Shown here: positions 14,601 through 29,000 of the stretch, piece by piece
Layout: every line of letters starts with the position of its first letter
How positions within the stretch are numbered: the first letter of the stretch is position 1
Source of the DNA: Smittia aterrima
Lineage: Eukaryota > Arthropoda > Insecta > Diptera > Chironomidae
Direction: 5' to 3'
Length of the DNA stretch: 64,000 nt
Assembly (NCBI GenBank): GCA_033063855.1
Contig: CP093830.1
Coordinates: 14,570,854 to 14,634,853 of the forward strand
Made by a program: the position numbers and the translations under genes
The notes under the pieces: generated by a model
Database searches by the model: none
Told to the model about the DNA's origin: nothing
The model's input: the letters and a program-made list of their open reading frames with translations, nothing else

Positions 14601-17600
14601 CACTAAATCTTTTTTCACTTTGGATTTGCCCGTAAATCGGTTTTTGATGTTCCTTGAATGCAAATTGCCTAAATATTGTGAATCTTCAAAGGGCTTGGAA
14701 CTTTCTTCCGCTTCGAAACGTAAACAAACGAGTTTTTTTCGTCAAAAGAAATTTCCAGTTTATGAATTGAGTTGAAATGTGCAGTAAAGATTTAAAAAAA
14801 ACTATTTTTTATTCGAAGGAATGTAATTGCTTAAAAAAACTTCAATGTCGTTCATTTTTGAGAAAGCGTTTTCTTTTGAACGAAACTTGTTTTTAATTAA
14901 ATTCTTGCCAGCACCTAATTCAAAAGCAAATTTCAAGCATGTAAATATACATTTTTTACAAACTTTCATCTCTTTCAACTTCATAAACAGATATCTAAAA
15001 AAAATTGATTGAATTGTTCACCTTAACGAGCGTAATTTTTTTTGTTTGGCTTTGGTTTTCTACTTATAAGCAACAGACGCTCTCACTCCCTCTACCAATA
15101 AAGGACAAGACGTGAATTGTTTGAAATTTAATCGCCGCAATCGCTCAAAATTAAAAATTCAGCAAAAAACTTGAAGTGCGTTAATCGCTTCTTTGAATAT
15201 AAGAATTTGAGACCTTTTGTCCTCACGCAATGCATTTGATGTTTCAAACAAGATTAGTGCGAGGAAAAAAAATCCACCGCGTTCATATCAAATAGACACT
15301 CGTTCAAGTAGGAGCAAAAAAAATTAATTGAAATATCATCAGAAGAAATAAGAAATGTCGACTGCCACACCAGTTGGAAGTCTCAACTTAAAAAAAAGAA
15401 ACAAACAAAAAAAGAAAATTCATTAAAAGCAAATGAATAGGATTTTAAAAAACCCACTTGACATGAAGAGAAGCCAAATGCAATCAGCGATTAATGGGGA
15501 TTTAATCAAACAAATTCATATTAAAATATTTTTTAAATATTATTCGGACGATCTCGCAGGTTTGACGATAGTTTCTATCGGTTTACTGGTCTTTGCAAAT
15601 GAAATTTACCATTTGTTAATCGAAAAATTCAATTAATTTTAATTAAATTGTAAACATTTCTTTCTCTCTATATTATTTTCATCAGTCGGCTCGCCCAGTT
15701 CTTCGCATTTCCCTAGCAAACGACGAGTCACTTAGCGCACTAATCGAGTTAATCACTTTCTGTCTAATTAAGATTTATGTCACTGATACTCAGAGACGAG
15801 AGACACATAAAAACATTTCTGATTCGAAAAGTTTTAACATCAATAAAGACGAGAAGGCTAAAAGAACATAAAATTCTTGTTTCTTTTGTTCGATGAAATA
15901 TTTATATTGCAGAGATGATTAATTGCGATCGTTATAAGTGACATTTCGCTTGACTTAGCATCGCTAACATTTTATTGTTGCGCTAATAGTGGAAATTTCT
16001 TTTTAATTCACTCGCTCTCTAAACATTTTCTTCTGAATGGACTCACAATTGACATTGATTAATAAATTTTGAAATCATTTAAACATCTGCAGACTTTACT
16101 AAAGGATAGTCTCACTCATCCATTTGAATAATGCGTATCGTCATAACAGTAACCATTAAAGACATTCCAAAGCATTGACCTGCAACTTGATCGTAATTGT
16201 TTATTGACGCATTAGAATCAAACAAAGTAAGCAGAAAAATTGCTGATTATCTCAGAAAAAATCACTTAAAACATCGAAGATAGCGTTAAATGCTGCCATT
16301 AAGCGTTTCATAAACTATCACCTTACAAGACAATTCAGCGATGAAATTGACGTAAATGTTCGCCCAATTTCAATCGAATAAACATTTAACTGCTAACAAA
16401 TGATAGCTTAAGGTGATTCTACGTTCACCAAAAAGACAGAACGCTGCATTAATAAATTTTTATGAACTCGTCGATGGATTTTTCTTGTTGAGGGGGAAAA
16501 GAAAATCGAACTCGAGCTTCAGGGATTTTCGATTTAAATCCGAATGGAAAAGAAGTTAGAAAACATTTTTTAATGATTTTAAATCCCGAACATTTTTAAG
16601 CATCGAATTTAAGAGTTTTAAGAGGATGAGATGGAAGATCGTGTTCGCGCGAACGAATGATGACAATGTTTAAGAGAAATTGTCGCGATACTAAAGCCGA
16701 TTATCAGAATGAAACAAAATCTTTTTTTGTGATAAATAACTTGAATTTTCACTTCTACTTTCTACCGGACTTTGTAACTTCCTCAACCTCGATTGTCCTT
16801 TTCATGTTTTCAATCAAGCACCAGAACAAACCAAAAGAAATTTCCTCCTTGTCACTGTAAAATTCAACCCCTAAACCAATAAATCAACTGCTTTTTAAAA
16901 TTTATGAATCTTAACATGCGTCATCGTCCTATACTGCTTTGCTATTTGTTCAGTTGAATTAAATAAAACGAAATGTTTTTTTTTTCTTGGAAAGGAAAAG
17001 TCAAAACGACGCAAGAAAAGATGTGACCAAACATTATTTTTTAAAAAAATCTTTTGCAAAAAATTGTATTTATGGAAATTGAAAAATATTATTTGTGTGT
17101 TTCTCGTTCGACACACAAACACGGAATATTGAATGTGCGGTCTTTGTAAGGGTTGAGCAATAATGGAAAATGACATTTTCTATGTACCAAACATCTTTGC
17201 GTCAATACACGGGGCAGTGGAAAGAGCGAGAGCAAAGGAGGAGAAATAAATTACATTATTATCTGTATGGTTTTCAATTCAATAATTTTTTAAATTTATT
17301 TCGCAAATCCTTTTATCCGTAATGTACGTTATTGGCTCCCGGGGACAAAGTCGTCGAACGAGAGAGCCCGTTAAAGCACGACATTATTCATTGATGTCTT
17401 CGTATTTTATGTCATTATTGGCCGTTGAAGCATGACGGAGATTTCAGTTTTAATCACTTTACGAGCAAGGTTTAACAACGCTTGATTGTGTCATTACCGT
17501 TGACTGCTCTTGAAATATTTTTTACGGACACAGTTGGAAACTAATCAAAGAAATGTCCCTCAAGGTTCTTTTATATTTGCAACATTGATGTCCGCATAGC

Positions 17601-20000
17601 CTTGGGGCATAATTTCCTTTACTTTTCGCACCCCGAGATGTTTCAAAAACCTTCTGAAATGATAAATTTACTGGCAAATGATTGTAGTTTTCACACATTG
17701 CTGGACAATAGAAAGTAAATTAATGTTCTGTGTCCACTTGTTTACTTTCATCCTTTCCATTTCACTCTGATTTTGCAATTCAATTGCTGTGTTCATTTTT
17801 TTTAAAACACTATGCTTGAGGGGTTGTGAAAATCGTGTGTGAAGTGATGGAGAAATAACTCACGCTGTGTAGCTGCAACGATGAGCGGGTTTATAGAGAA
17901 CGTTTTTGATTTTAGAGAGGAATCTGAAATTATATCGCAACGCAAGAATAAGTTCTACGGATTTAAGATTCAAATTTAATTAAATATCGTTGAATTGATT
18001 TTCTCATTTGAATCTATTTGCAATTGCAGTAAAGTGTTTCGGACGTTTGATTGAAAAACTCGGCGTGTATTTTGCAATCTATTGAAGTGAGTCTCATGTC
18101 GCTTTTGTAAATGAACGTCCAAGCATCATTGAACCCCTTTCAAAATCAATCACAAGTCGTCAAGTTTGTCAGCTTTGCTCACTCAGGCCACAACTGTACG
18201 AACAAGTGTTTCGGAATTAATTTACTCAAAAAAATCTACGAACTGCATTTTAAATTTAAAATTCGCTAAAACCCTTTACAGTAAACCAAATGGCGTTGTT
18301 TGCTGTCATATGGTCATGTTTGCGTCCTTTTGCTGCCTGAATTCAATAACGAATGTAAAATTTGTTTGATGTATGCAATTGAATTGTAAAATTTAAATAA
18401 CATGATGGTTCATTGCGTCTATTTGTGATTGATTCCAATAAAGAGATTTCCAGATAGAAAGAACTCTTGTTAAAAGAAACGAAACGTGCAAGCTTCTCGA
18501 AGACTCCCTTGGGAAATTCAACCCTTTCCTTGAAGACTCATTGACCATCATGTTTAGAGCTTCACTCTCATCCGTTTAAATGCCCTCAATCCTTTTAAGC
18601 GAAGCTATTAAGTCGTTCCATGAGCATTAGATTCACATGCGTCGTTTCTTTAACAACATTAAGACATGTGACATTCGCAACAAAGACTTGAATGTCTTCA
18701 AAGGCAATAATTAGCATTTTATAATGACTTGGAAACTAATTAGACCTGAGAATATTATTTATGATGTTAAACAATTCTAAAATGGGCCCAAGACGGCAAA
18801 AACTAGTTTCGTGAGGGTGCGGAGATGTTGTTTCACACACATGCCTGTCGGCATAAATAATTTCTTGTGGCAAGCGAGTCAAAGGCACATGTGGGGAGTT
18901 TAGTTTCATTATTACTCATTATATTTTGAAATAAACTTGATATCTTTACAAAGTTCGAACTATCAAACATGTAAACTTAAAGATTTACATAATGTAAATT
19001 ACATTTATAAAGAATCAAAACTATCTCAACTTTGTTGACAACAAATTTTGTGATGAAGCAAATTGTTTCCAACGAAAACGATTTGGCGACAGTTCAATCC
19101 AGCCAAACCTCATAACTCATTCCCCTTCCTCCCATTAAAATAGTCCAACTTTTTCTATTTCTTCTCCATTTGTCGACAATAATATTTATGGAGAATGTCC
19201 ACGACTGTTCTCCGAATAACACAGAAACAAGAGAAACATGTTTTCTTTTAATTGCTAATCTATTAAAACTAGCCGGAAGCGATGGCAACTAGAAGAGAAC
19301 AGAATTTATTATTTACAACTGTATCTGGTGCTGAGACGTTGCGAAAGCCCGTTAGGGGATTGCTGATCTTTGTGGGGTTTCTCGTTCTCCGAATGTCCTT
19401 TCTAATGAGAACACATAAAGAAATCAATTTCGAAGTGGATGAGGAGGAAACCAAGAAAATACCTTGGACGGTTCCTTTGTTTTGTTGCTATTTGGATTTT
19501 ATTGTCCAATAATGGAGGATTGCCCATTGGGAACTTAGGATATGTTAGATTGAGTTTTATGCTAACATCTCATACCAGTTGGTCGCAAAACTCTTCCCCT
19601 TCGACCGAAAGTCCTTTTGGAAATTGAAAACCATTCGATTCGACCCTTCTGAACTCATCAGGTCGTCGTCATGTGTGCGGCTCAACCTAATAAAAATGAT
19701 ATTTTAGATGATTTTATTGTCATGTTGGACGTTTGATGTCCTCGTTTGGAAAATATGTGAAGCAAGAAGCCTGTAATGAGAATTGCTGTGATCTTTATCA
19801 CCGCATTTTCAATTTGATTTACAACAACGAAGGAAAGCTTAGCAGTTTCCGCTTCTCGTCGTCTCAGACAAAACATCGAACATTTATTGAATCAACTCGA
19901 GACCTGTTACGAATTGCAACGTCTTCTTCCAAATCTTCTTCGTCATTAAAACATCATTTTTCATGGAGGGAACTTTTACGATTCTATTTTTCATTAAAGC
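5694..20000. other. Gene desert, left part
   Basis: No supportable gene. Open frames here are short (the longest about 138 codons, at 7353-7769 +), show no known domain, and often lack an ATG or sensible amino-acid composition. No tRNA, rRNA, known microRNA or transposon protein was recognised by eye. A small CG-rich patch with alternating gcgcgc lies near 6420-6450. The stretch may be regulatory or intronic to a gene extending outside the window, but nothing in the sequence shows this. Confidence 0.55.
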
Positions 20001-23000
20001 GGAAAACATGTTTTTACAACCTCGAGGATTTGTTGTTACAAATAATTGCAATCGTAAAATTATAATCTGAAATTCATTAGGGAATTGAGCGATGACCACA
20101 GTGAGATTTTCTCAGCAAATTGAAAATTTCTTTAATGGAATTGTTCTGAAGAGCTCTCTTGTATGTTTAACACAAAAAAAGAACAAAGATTGAAGTCGAA
20201 AAAGTCCTCGGATCTTGTTAAGTGTGTCACCCTCAAAAAACTTTTTGATGTGTGAAAAAATTTAATTCAATTTAATTTCTTTTGATCATTTTTCATCACA
20301 ATTTGGCAGGCAGTGAAAATTTGTGATGTTTTGTGTGTTTTTCCTCATCATCGGACAAACAACAAAGACTGTCTAATGGGATTTTCTCCCGAAGTGGACC
20401 GAAGTAGAAACTTTGTAAATCTCAAATTTTCCGGTCAACAAATATTGTGACAGAAATTTTGAAGGGTCAGTTAATTTTCTTGTGGCTGTAAACTTTCCGA
20501 ATTGAGTAAAGTCTTCAATTTCTACCCTCTGCCTTGTTTTAAAGTTTTTCGTCGTATCTTAATGCTCTTCGTGTCCCAGCGACGATCGTTTTCAAATTAG
20601 AAACATTTTTTATTGCCCAATGAAATCCTCTTCCGCCCGATCTTAAAATATGTTCTGCATTGAAAATTGCACTATAAAACGCGTCCGCAAATGCTTCTTA
20701 TGTCATAACAAAGTTTAATGAATCAGAATAAGAACGATGTGCATGACGCAATGCGAGGATGACGAGGGGATGATTAATGCACATTTGTTCATCATTTCTT
20801 CGTCTCATCTCGTAAACCAAATGTTTCTTTTTGCTGCTTTCGTTTAGAAAAGCATTTAAATGATGTCATTTCTATTTTTATTATGAGCAACATTAAATTG
20901 CAAACACAAAAAGTAGCAAAGTTTACGGTGAAAACAAGAAAATTAAAAGAAATGTTTACAACCTTTGTTACAGCCATCGAAAAATAAATTTTGAATACAA
21001 ATTTTTTATAGTTTTTCACTTAAAGCACTTTTATCGGAAGCCGAGTGAACAGAACATAAAAAATAATCCTTGCGCCCTTTTGAAATCATGCGTGCAAGTC
21101 ATAAAAAGTGTTTTCGAGCTATACGCATAGCAAGATCATTAAAAACATTTCTCGATGTGTTTACATAAAATCACTCTCATGCAACATTGGCGATAAGCGA
21201 TAACGAGATTAGGGCTTGAATTTTAATAAAATCGATTTTTGTTTATTCACATTTCTTTGTTACTAAACTTTCACTTTGTTTCCATTTTTTGCCATTTTGA
21301 GAAGAATTTTATTATCGGACATTGAAATGTATTTATGGCCTTACGAATAAATGATTTGTCACTAATTTCATAATGTTTTCGTTCTCGTCCATATGCCATT
21401 GCGTGAGTTATCATAAATAATCTTACACAACTCCAGCAGCCAGTTTAGTTTTGCCAGACTCATAAAATAATTAGTTTCATTAACAAAATCTTAGCGTTGG
21501 CTGTTCTATGTGCATTTTATGGAGCAAATGAACTAATTATTTTCTAAAAACCTCTGATAGAATTATCTCGTGTCGTTAAGCACAAAGAAACCATTTTCAT
21601 AATGGGTGCAATGAGAGAATCAAGAAATTTCATTATTTGCACGTTTTCGTTAAGAGAATTCGATAAATTTGTGCAGCAAGGGCGAAGTCGTTTATCAAAA
21701 CTTGATCCTGATATAATTCACACAGAAAGATCAATAAATAACGTGAAAACTACACTGAAAGCATGTTTAATTTCACGCGTGAATTGCAGAAAATTTGCTT
21801 CTCTGATTTCCCGAATCGAATGAAAAACTTTCTGAGTGGAGTTTCCGTTAATTTATTTAAATTTACACACTCATGTGTCACTCTCGCTCTCTCGCTGTAA
21901 TTTGCATGCAAGCTCGTACGTGCTATCATTTTCCCTCGTGATTTATGATCTTGTTGCTTTATGCACGCCATTCACGATTTTCTGCGGAGTCAAGCATCGA
22001 AAATTTGTGTTTGTCGGTTGAAAATTTCTCTCATTTCATTTTTACTTCTCATGAAATCGTCGGAGAACATTTTTCAAAGATTTTCTTAAGAAATGAAACT
22101 TGCAAGCTTGTCAAAACATTATTCATTCACATATGATAGCAAAACAATTGCTAAACGAAATTTCGAGCATAAAAATATAAAAATGAAACTTCTGAGCGTT
22201 TTATAAGAAGCTAAACTTTGTGAAAATAGAAGAAAGACGATAATAAGTTTCCCAGCAACGATTATTATAATGCGACTTTTTGCTCGTTGTCAGATTCACT
22301 CGAGCATTAACATATGCGCTCAGAAGATATGCACACTGTCGAGAAGCACACAAGAATGTGTGGAGTGTACTTATCGGAAAGCATAAAAAATATTTTATTA
22401 CACACAACGTTACAAGGAGAAACCGAGAGACACTTGAGATTCAGAGTAACAACTTGAGAAGGATTTCTTAGTCTGAAACGACGCTTAATCAAACGTGTAA
22501 AGTTTATACAGAAGTTTTTGCGAGTGTTATAAATTCCTTTGCATTTCTTGTATTTTTCTTTGTGTAATCCATTCAATTAGAAAACAATTAATTAGAATCT
22601 TATTCAGATTTCTTTCAAGTAAATTAACTTAGTAAATTGAATTGCCCTGTTTCAAACAACGCAAAAGTATCTATGTTTCCTTTTGACCAAGTTTTCAATT
22701 TCGTCCATTGTAATCTCCGGCTCAGTGTGATATTCGTTGAAATTTAATTTATTGCTGTAAATGCTAGCTGCATGGATGAATTCCCGAAGCGATAACGCTT
22801 CGCATTATTGTCTCTCAATTAATTAAAATTTATTTCACCGCGAGTCAGTTTGATGCCTCGAGGAAATTGCTTTTCCTTTCGTGTCTCGTAGCAGATGGCG
22901 GAAATTTTAGACGCAAAATCAAACCTGCGGTTTCAACGAAAATTTGCAGCCAAACTCATTTCACTTCCGCAACAAGAGTTAATTGAAAATTATTTTCCAT

Positions 23001-26000
23001 TAATATTTAGCAGAAAATATGTTTTCATGATCATGACTCAAATAATTAAAAATTTATTGAGGAACAGGAGAATCTTAAGGTTGTAAATTATTTCTCATTG
23101 ATTCGCAAAACGAGCATTATTAAAATTTATGTTGTGATAGGTTGAGAAAATCTGCGATTTACAAATCATATTCCGCATTAAAATTTTATAAAAAAAATTA
23201 CGTTTGAGATTTATATGTCATCGTCAGACAGACAGAGATTCATTCCAAAACCGCTAACGAAAAGCATTAGAACCGCTGTCATTTCATAATAACTGCAAAT
23301 GAAATCCGCATTTCCTCATTCAAATCTCTTGAAAAGAATCTCGTTTGAATATTTTAATTTACAATGATTGTTCACCAATCCAGAAATTTTAACACCAGTC
23401 GACTCATTAGCCCTCGACGAAGTTCAATTCAAACGAGAATTTCATATTGGAGGGTGACAACTTTCACTTTTGCCATTTATTTGCCATAAATTCTGAAAGG
23501 AGAAACTCGCGCTATACGATGACAATTGTAATTAAAAGAGCATTAATTTTAATTGAAAATGTCAGATCAATAAGACGTCAACACGGGGAACCAACGTATG
23601 AAAAGTTCTTCAGAAGATTCCAAGAATTTTTGAAGATTTTAAGGAGAAAGCAAATTGAATTATGTTGTCTAATGAACAGATTACTCAAAGAATGAGAATA
23701 TTTCGAGTCAACCCTATTGTCCGAAGCGACTGACTTCATTAATATCGGACGTTGAACCCTCATTAGCTTGGAAGAAAACTCAAAGATGTATGAATTCCTT
23801 TCGAGAAAAAACCTAAAATATTCATAAATATTTGATTTTGTATGTTAGAAACCTTCGAAGAATTTCTCCTTTCAAATGCATGCATGAAATTCCTTCCATT
23901 TCCATTAGAAAAAGTTTGAACATTAAAAAGTTGAATGGAAAGCCATCGATGTGAAATGCCAAAGATTTTTTTTTTATCTTTTTGAAGTAGATTCCAAGCG
24001 ACTGCTCATGATAGTATCAAAATGAGGAAAATGAAATTTACGACGCTTTGAGATTACGAACACGAAAACTTTCCTTTCACATTTACGATTATTAAATTCT
24101 CTCGGCAATCAAAAGATTCAAACGTGAAAAATTCTTTGGTGCCGCGATGAGAGGAAAAACATTTTTGGGAAAAATTTGAATCATAATTTTCAGGCGATAA
24201 GCATTCTTCAATACGGTCTACTGATGTAATGAGTTTTCATTTTAATTTGAATATATTAAAATTTATTTCGCTCAGTTTCTGGAGGATGAATGCCCGTTGA
24301 GTCTCATCATAAAGTCTATTTAATGTTTTTCACTAGGCAACGAAATATTTTTAAGGTGATTTACATTTCGGCATTGAGTTAAATTAAACATATTTACTGT
24401 AATCTCAAATTCCGGTTATGAATCAAAAAATATTCGACGCACTTGTCAAAATAAATTGAAAGCGAAATATCTTAAGTATTGAATGATTCAACCATTCGCT
24501 CTCACCATCATTTATCACGCTGACTGGCTGACGAACGATAATCACATATGAAGATGCAGGGGATTGATTTCACGCCTATTTATTACTTCATCTCGCTCTA
24601 TCTATCAAGGAGCGCGCCTTTCTGGCGTAACTCAATGCTACATAAATAAATTAAACCGTTTGAAATGAAGCACTTTCGGGAAGAGGAAAGATGGAAAAAA
24701 CATCATAAATCTTATTTTCCTCTCGATTCAAGAGAAACTTTTAACAAAAGGAATCCAAGATTGACACGCAAAGTTAATGCGGAATGATTTCGCAAAAACT
24801 TTTCCCTCTCTTTTAGTTTTGTTCGCGCTAACATGTTACCTACTCATGGATGACAAGACGTCTCCTCCTCCTTTCACATATATGCAACACTTGCCGGAAA
24901 ATTGGAAATGAAGGAATAAATTGCTTGATATGATGTCACGGTAGCAAGTAAGTTTGGCGCCCTTTCTGTTGTGCGATGTAGAGAAAAACTAAAAGATGTT
25001 AAGAAAATAATTCGACAATGAGTTGAAACTTTTAGGTTATCAATAGTTGATTACTATCTTTTCTAAAATATTTCGATGACTTAGACGGAAAAAGGTTAAA
25101 AACTTCCTCGTTCCGCAAGAGTTTCGTTTAAATTTTGCAGATCTTTGGGTGAATATAAAATAAGCTTCGCGGAATGGGTAAGGGTAGAGGTTAAACTGAA
25201 GGGTTGAACAAGTCGAGTCGAGTTCAATTCATTTTATTTTCAAGAATTTTCATTTCTTATATGAATACTTTCAAGATCTGGTCTGACTGCTTTCATCTGG
25301 TTCAGGTTTTTATAGCGAAATCGCAATTTGAATTAAATTTAAATCCATGGAATCGAAATGTCGAATTCTCTACCATTTGTGTGGCAATCCAATGGCCTTT
25401 GTTGATGCATAAATCAAAGGTAAAATTTAAAAAAAACCCGTGAGGCCTATCATGAAAGTTGCGTCTAATGAAAGAACTCGCAAAAGCGGAAAATCAGTTT
25501 TTTCTGAAAATTATGGTGAATTCAACGAAGCTTTCCCGTAATGGAAAGGAGACGTTTGATCGCAGTGCGGAAGTAACATGCACCATGTATGTGAATAAAA
25601 TGAAATTTGAATACAAACGTTGTTATCTCCTGTTGCCGTCCGATTCCATGCATGATGCGCCCGCCAGTTGCCATGCAAGGGAGAAATGAAATTTGCGATC
25701 CATAAAATTCCTATTTTTATTTCATTACTTTCCGATATATCAAAACACATCGCAAATTTTGCCTAAATTCAATTTGATGATAGCGAAAAGAGTAAACACA
25801 TGTGGAGACTGGCGTGTAATCAAAATAATCCAGTACAACTTCAATGCGTGCCTGTAGACAGAGCAACAACAATCAACCCCTTTCAAGCCAGTTTCTAGAG
25901 CGAAAATATTGCTCGTTTATTAGATATCGCTTCGCTATTGAATCGTAAATTAAATAATATCAATGAACGAGAATGTTGTTCTTGTCTGTCATCTAGTTAT

Positions 26001-29000
26001 GCAAATGCTCGCTGATTTTGGAGGCACGATTCTTAAAGCCCTCTTTCACTGACAATCTAATAACAAATGAGATTTGCGAGGAGGAAAATTGGCTCAGTCG
26101 ATTTTCGGGTTTGTCGCAGTGAATTTAAAGCATCCGGAAAATTACGAAAGGAAAACGAATTTCGCTTTCAATCTGACTGTTCAGTTCATTAAGTGGAGTT
26201 CAAGGTAGATTGAAAGTAGTTGCCTTCATTTCGAATTCCATTGGCAACTTAGCTGATTGATACTGTGTCTTCCAATTTGCAATTCTGACTCACTAAAATC
26301 AAGAGATTCGAACGGAATTCATGAATCAGAATCAATCCATCAATGTTTGATTTCATTGTTGACACCGGCATAGCTCATTTATGTTTAACAAGCGATTAAA
26401 TAAACATCAGCGTGATCGTGTAAATGGACCGTCGTCTATCATGGGAATTCGTCTACCAATATCCGATAGTTTCCCATTTCGAGATTGTGACTTTCACTTT
26501 TCCTTCTGATTTATTCACAACATGCTCAGATTTTCTCTCATTTTTTCTTCCGAGGATGTGAAGTTGAAGGCGGATAATCACATGGGAATTTTTTATCAAC
26601 AATTTCTCTCACTGTTCAGAATGAGATTTTTCTTTTACTTGCTTTGACGTGACAATGCTAAAATGCAATCGGTAAAGGAGCAAACAACTCGTCGTGACAT
26701 GCTACATGAAGTAAATTGGATAAATGATCGATTACAACTGAATCGATAGGATTAGAGATTTAGATTGAAATATTTTGCTACAAAGGTCTCTGACTCGCTT
26801 TGGATTCTTCATTAAAATTTCAAAGGAATTAAATTTTCATTGTCGCTCGATTGGATTCTGTGAGCAACGCGATAAAGCGCATTAAGTATCTCTCTAAAGA
26901 GTTTAAACAAATTGTTATGACATCCATTTTCATATTCAAATCATTAAAAATAAAAATATTTACGCGTTCTCGAACATTTTCATTTTTATTCCATCTGCAG
27001 ACATCGACCAAATGTCAAAACGCTAAATTATAAAACTTTTTTTATTATTATTTCTGCTTTATCATTCGAATAGCATTACACATTCGGTAGTATTCGAATC
27101 ACTTTCGCTGTTTGTTTGAGCTTTACGAGTTTTTAAAATTACGAAGCGTGTCAAAGAGACTATGGCAAAAGCGAGAACTTATTTTATTAGATCATCATCG
27201 AAACGATAAAATCGTTGAAGTTATGACATTTTGATGAGTGGGAAGCCCAGACATCGTTTCAGTTTGATAATTGCGGAATAATTGATGACGATCTGGTTTT
27301 ATGGTCGCCATATCGCATATCATTACACTTTATGTCCTACTATGGCTTCTTTGGGACATTTTCCCTTTAAAACACTAACAGCCGCATCATGTTTCGATCT
27401 TTAAATTGTGAAACCATCTAACAATGTCATTTTATTGATATTATCAATTTTTCATCAACATAATTTTTATTCTCCTCGGATGAGGGTCAGAGAGAGTCGA
27501 GAAAGTTGTGAAGATTAAATGTCAATGGGGAAAGGAATCGCAAATATGAATTGAGAGCAACAAGAGCGTGACGACACATAATGCGGTTGAAATGTTCTGG
27601 TTACTCGTCTCGGAGAAAAAGGTTCAGACGGTGTTGAAACTATTGTAGAAACGAATTTTCCACTTTGAAATACACTTTTTCTTGAGTAAGGAAAAAGTCT
27701 TCTCACACTAGGAGACGAATAAATTATTTTTTAAACAGTTCGCGTTGGTGATTTTATGACTTGTCGCAGGAAACTGAAGCAAAATTTTTTATTTATCCGC
27801 TTCTCCTATGATTACCTTCAGGACGAATTACAATAGAGACATAATGCCATGTAGCTTCATATCAATTCATACTCGCATTACTTTTATGATGCTTAGATGC
27901 GATCATAAAAATCATTGAAGCGGAATTTATTTCAAAATCATTTGAAAAGAAGAAGAAGAGTCGTAAAAAAATAAAAAAGACAGGACAGAGTTTGTTACAA
28001 TCGCATCTCAGGAATGTGCAAGGGGTTGAATTTTTGAGTTACAAGTCTTAACTTGACATCAATTTTCGCCCTTTTCCTTCATATCAGTACTTTGGTATTC
28101 GCATAAAATCACCATAAGAAATCCGTGGTTTTCGAAATGCGCATCGAGATGAAACTTAATTTGCAATCGCTTCTATTTAATTTTCAAGTAATTTTTATGA
28201 ATTGATTCGCAAATAAATTTACTTTAAATTGCATTTGAATGATGTTTTTATCGATGCGAGGATATTTTAATGTCGTAAAATATTTCTTTCCGCACACAAC
28301 GAGTTGGATATTAGGTTTTCGATGAAGACACTGTTAGATTTAGTGGATTCTCTGCGCCCCAATGCAAAACATGCAATGATCTGTCAATGAATTATGCATT
28401 CACGAGAATTATGGATGAACAAAAAGTTTAATTTTTATTTCTCTTTCACCCTCCTTTGGCTTTTGAAATTATTTATCTTCCATCGAGAGGTTGAGTGCGA
28501 TTATGTAATGTGCAGAATTATGGGAAGCAAGCAAGGGCGCGGGAAAAGCATTTTCAAACAATAAATAATAAACACTCATTTTAAAACGCGTTTGAAATTT
28601 GTTTCGCTTCGTTATCGTCGTTGTGAATGTTTTTTACGAGCTTCAGCTTTCAAAGGATTTGTTAAACGCGAAAGCGCCATAAAGTCTTTGACTAAAACTA
28701 TAAAATTCTAACTTCAGGTTATAAAAAAAACTTTTTACGATTGACACGATGCGCAGAATTTAATTAATTTTCATGGTTTCCCGCTGATCTCTCCAGTGAG
28801 CCAACTTTATTTGATAGTCAAATTAATTCTTCTTAAGTATCATGGGAATGCACTTTGGAACACGACGCTCTCTGTATTTTTGGGTAATCTTGAAAATTTA
28901 AATAAGTTCATGCAGGTAGGAGAATACTTTTCAATTCGGAAAGATTAAATTTATTATGCAGCTGAATGTTCCTGTTTGGTTATCAATTTGTTAGCAGTCA

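Noticed and set aside
23447..23695. 82-codon frame with an amphipathic basic helix
   Set aside because: No ATG at its start, no splice context and no family resemblance.
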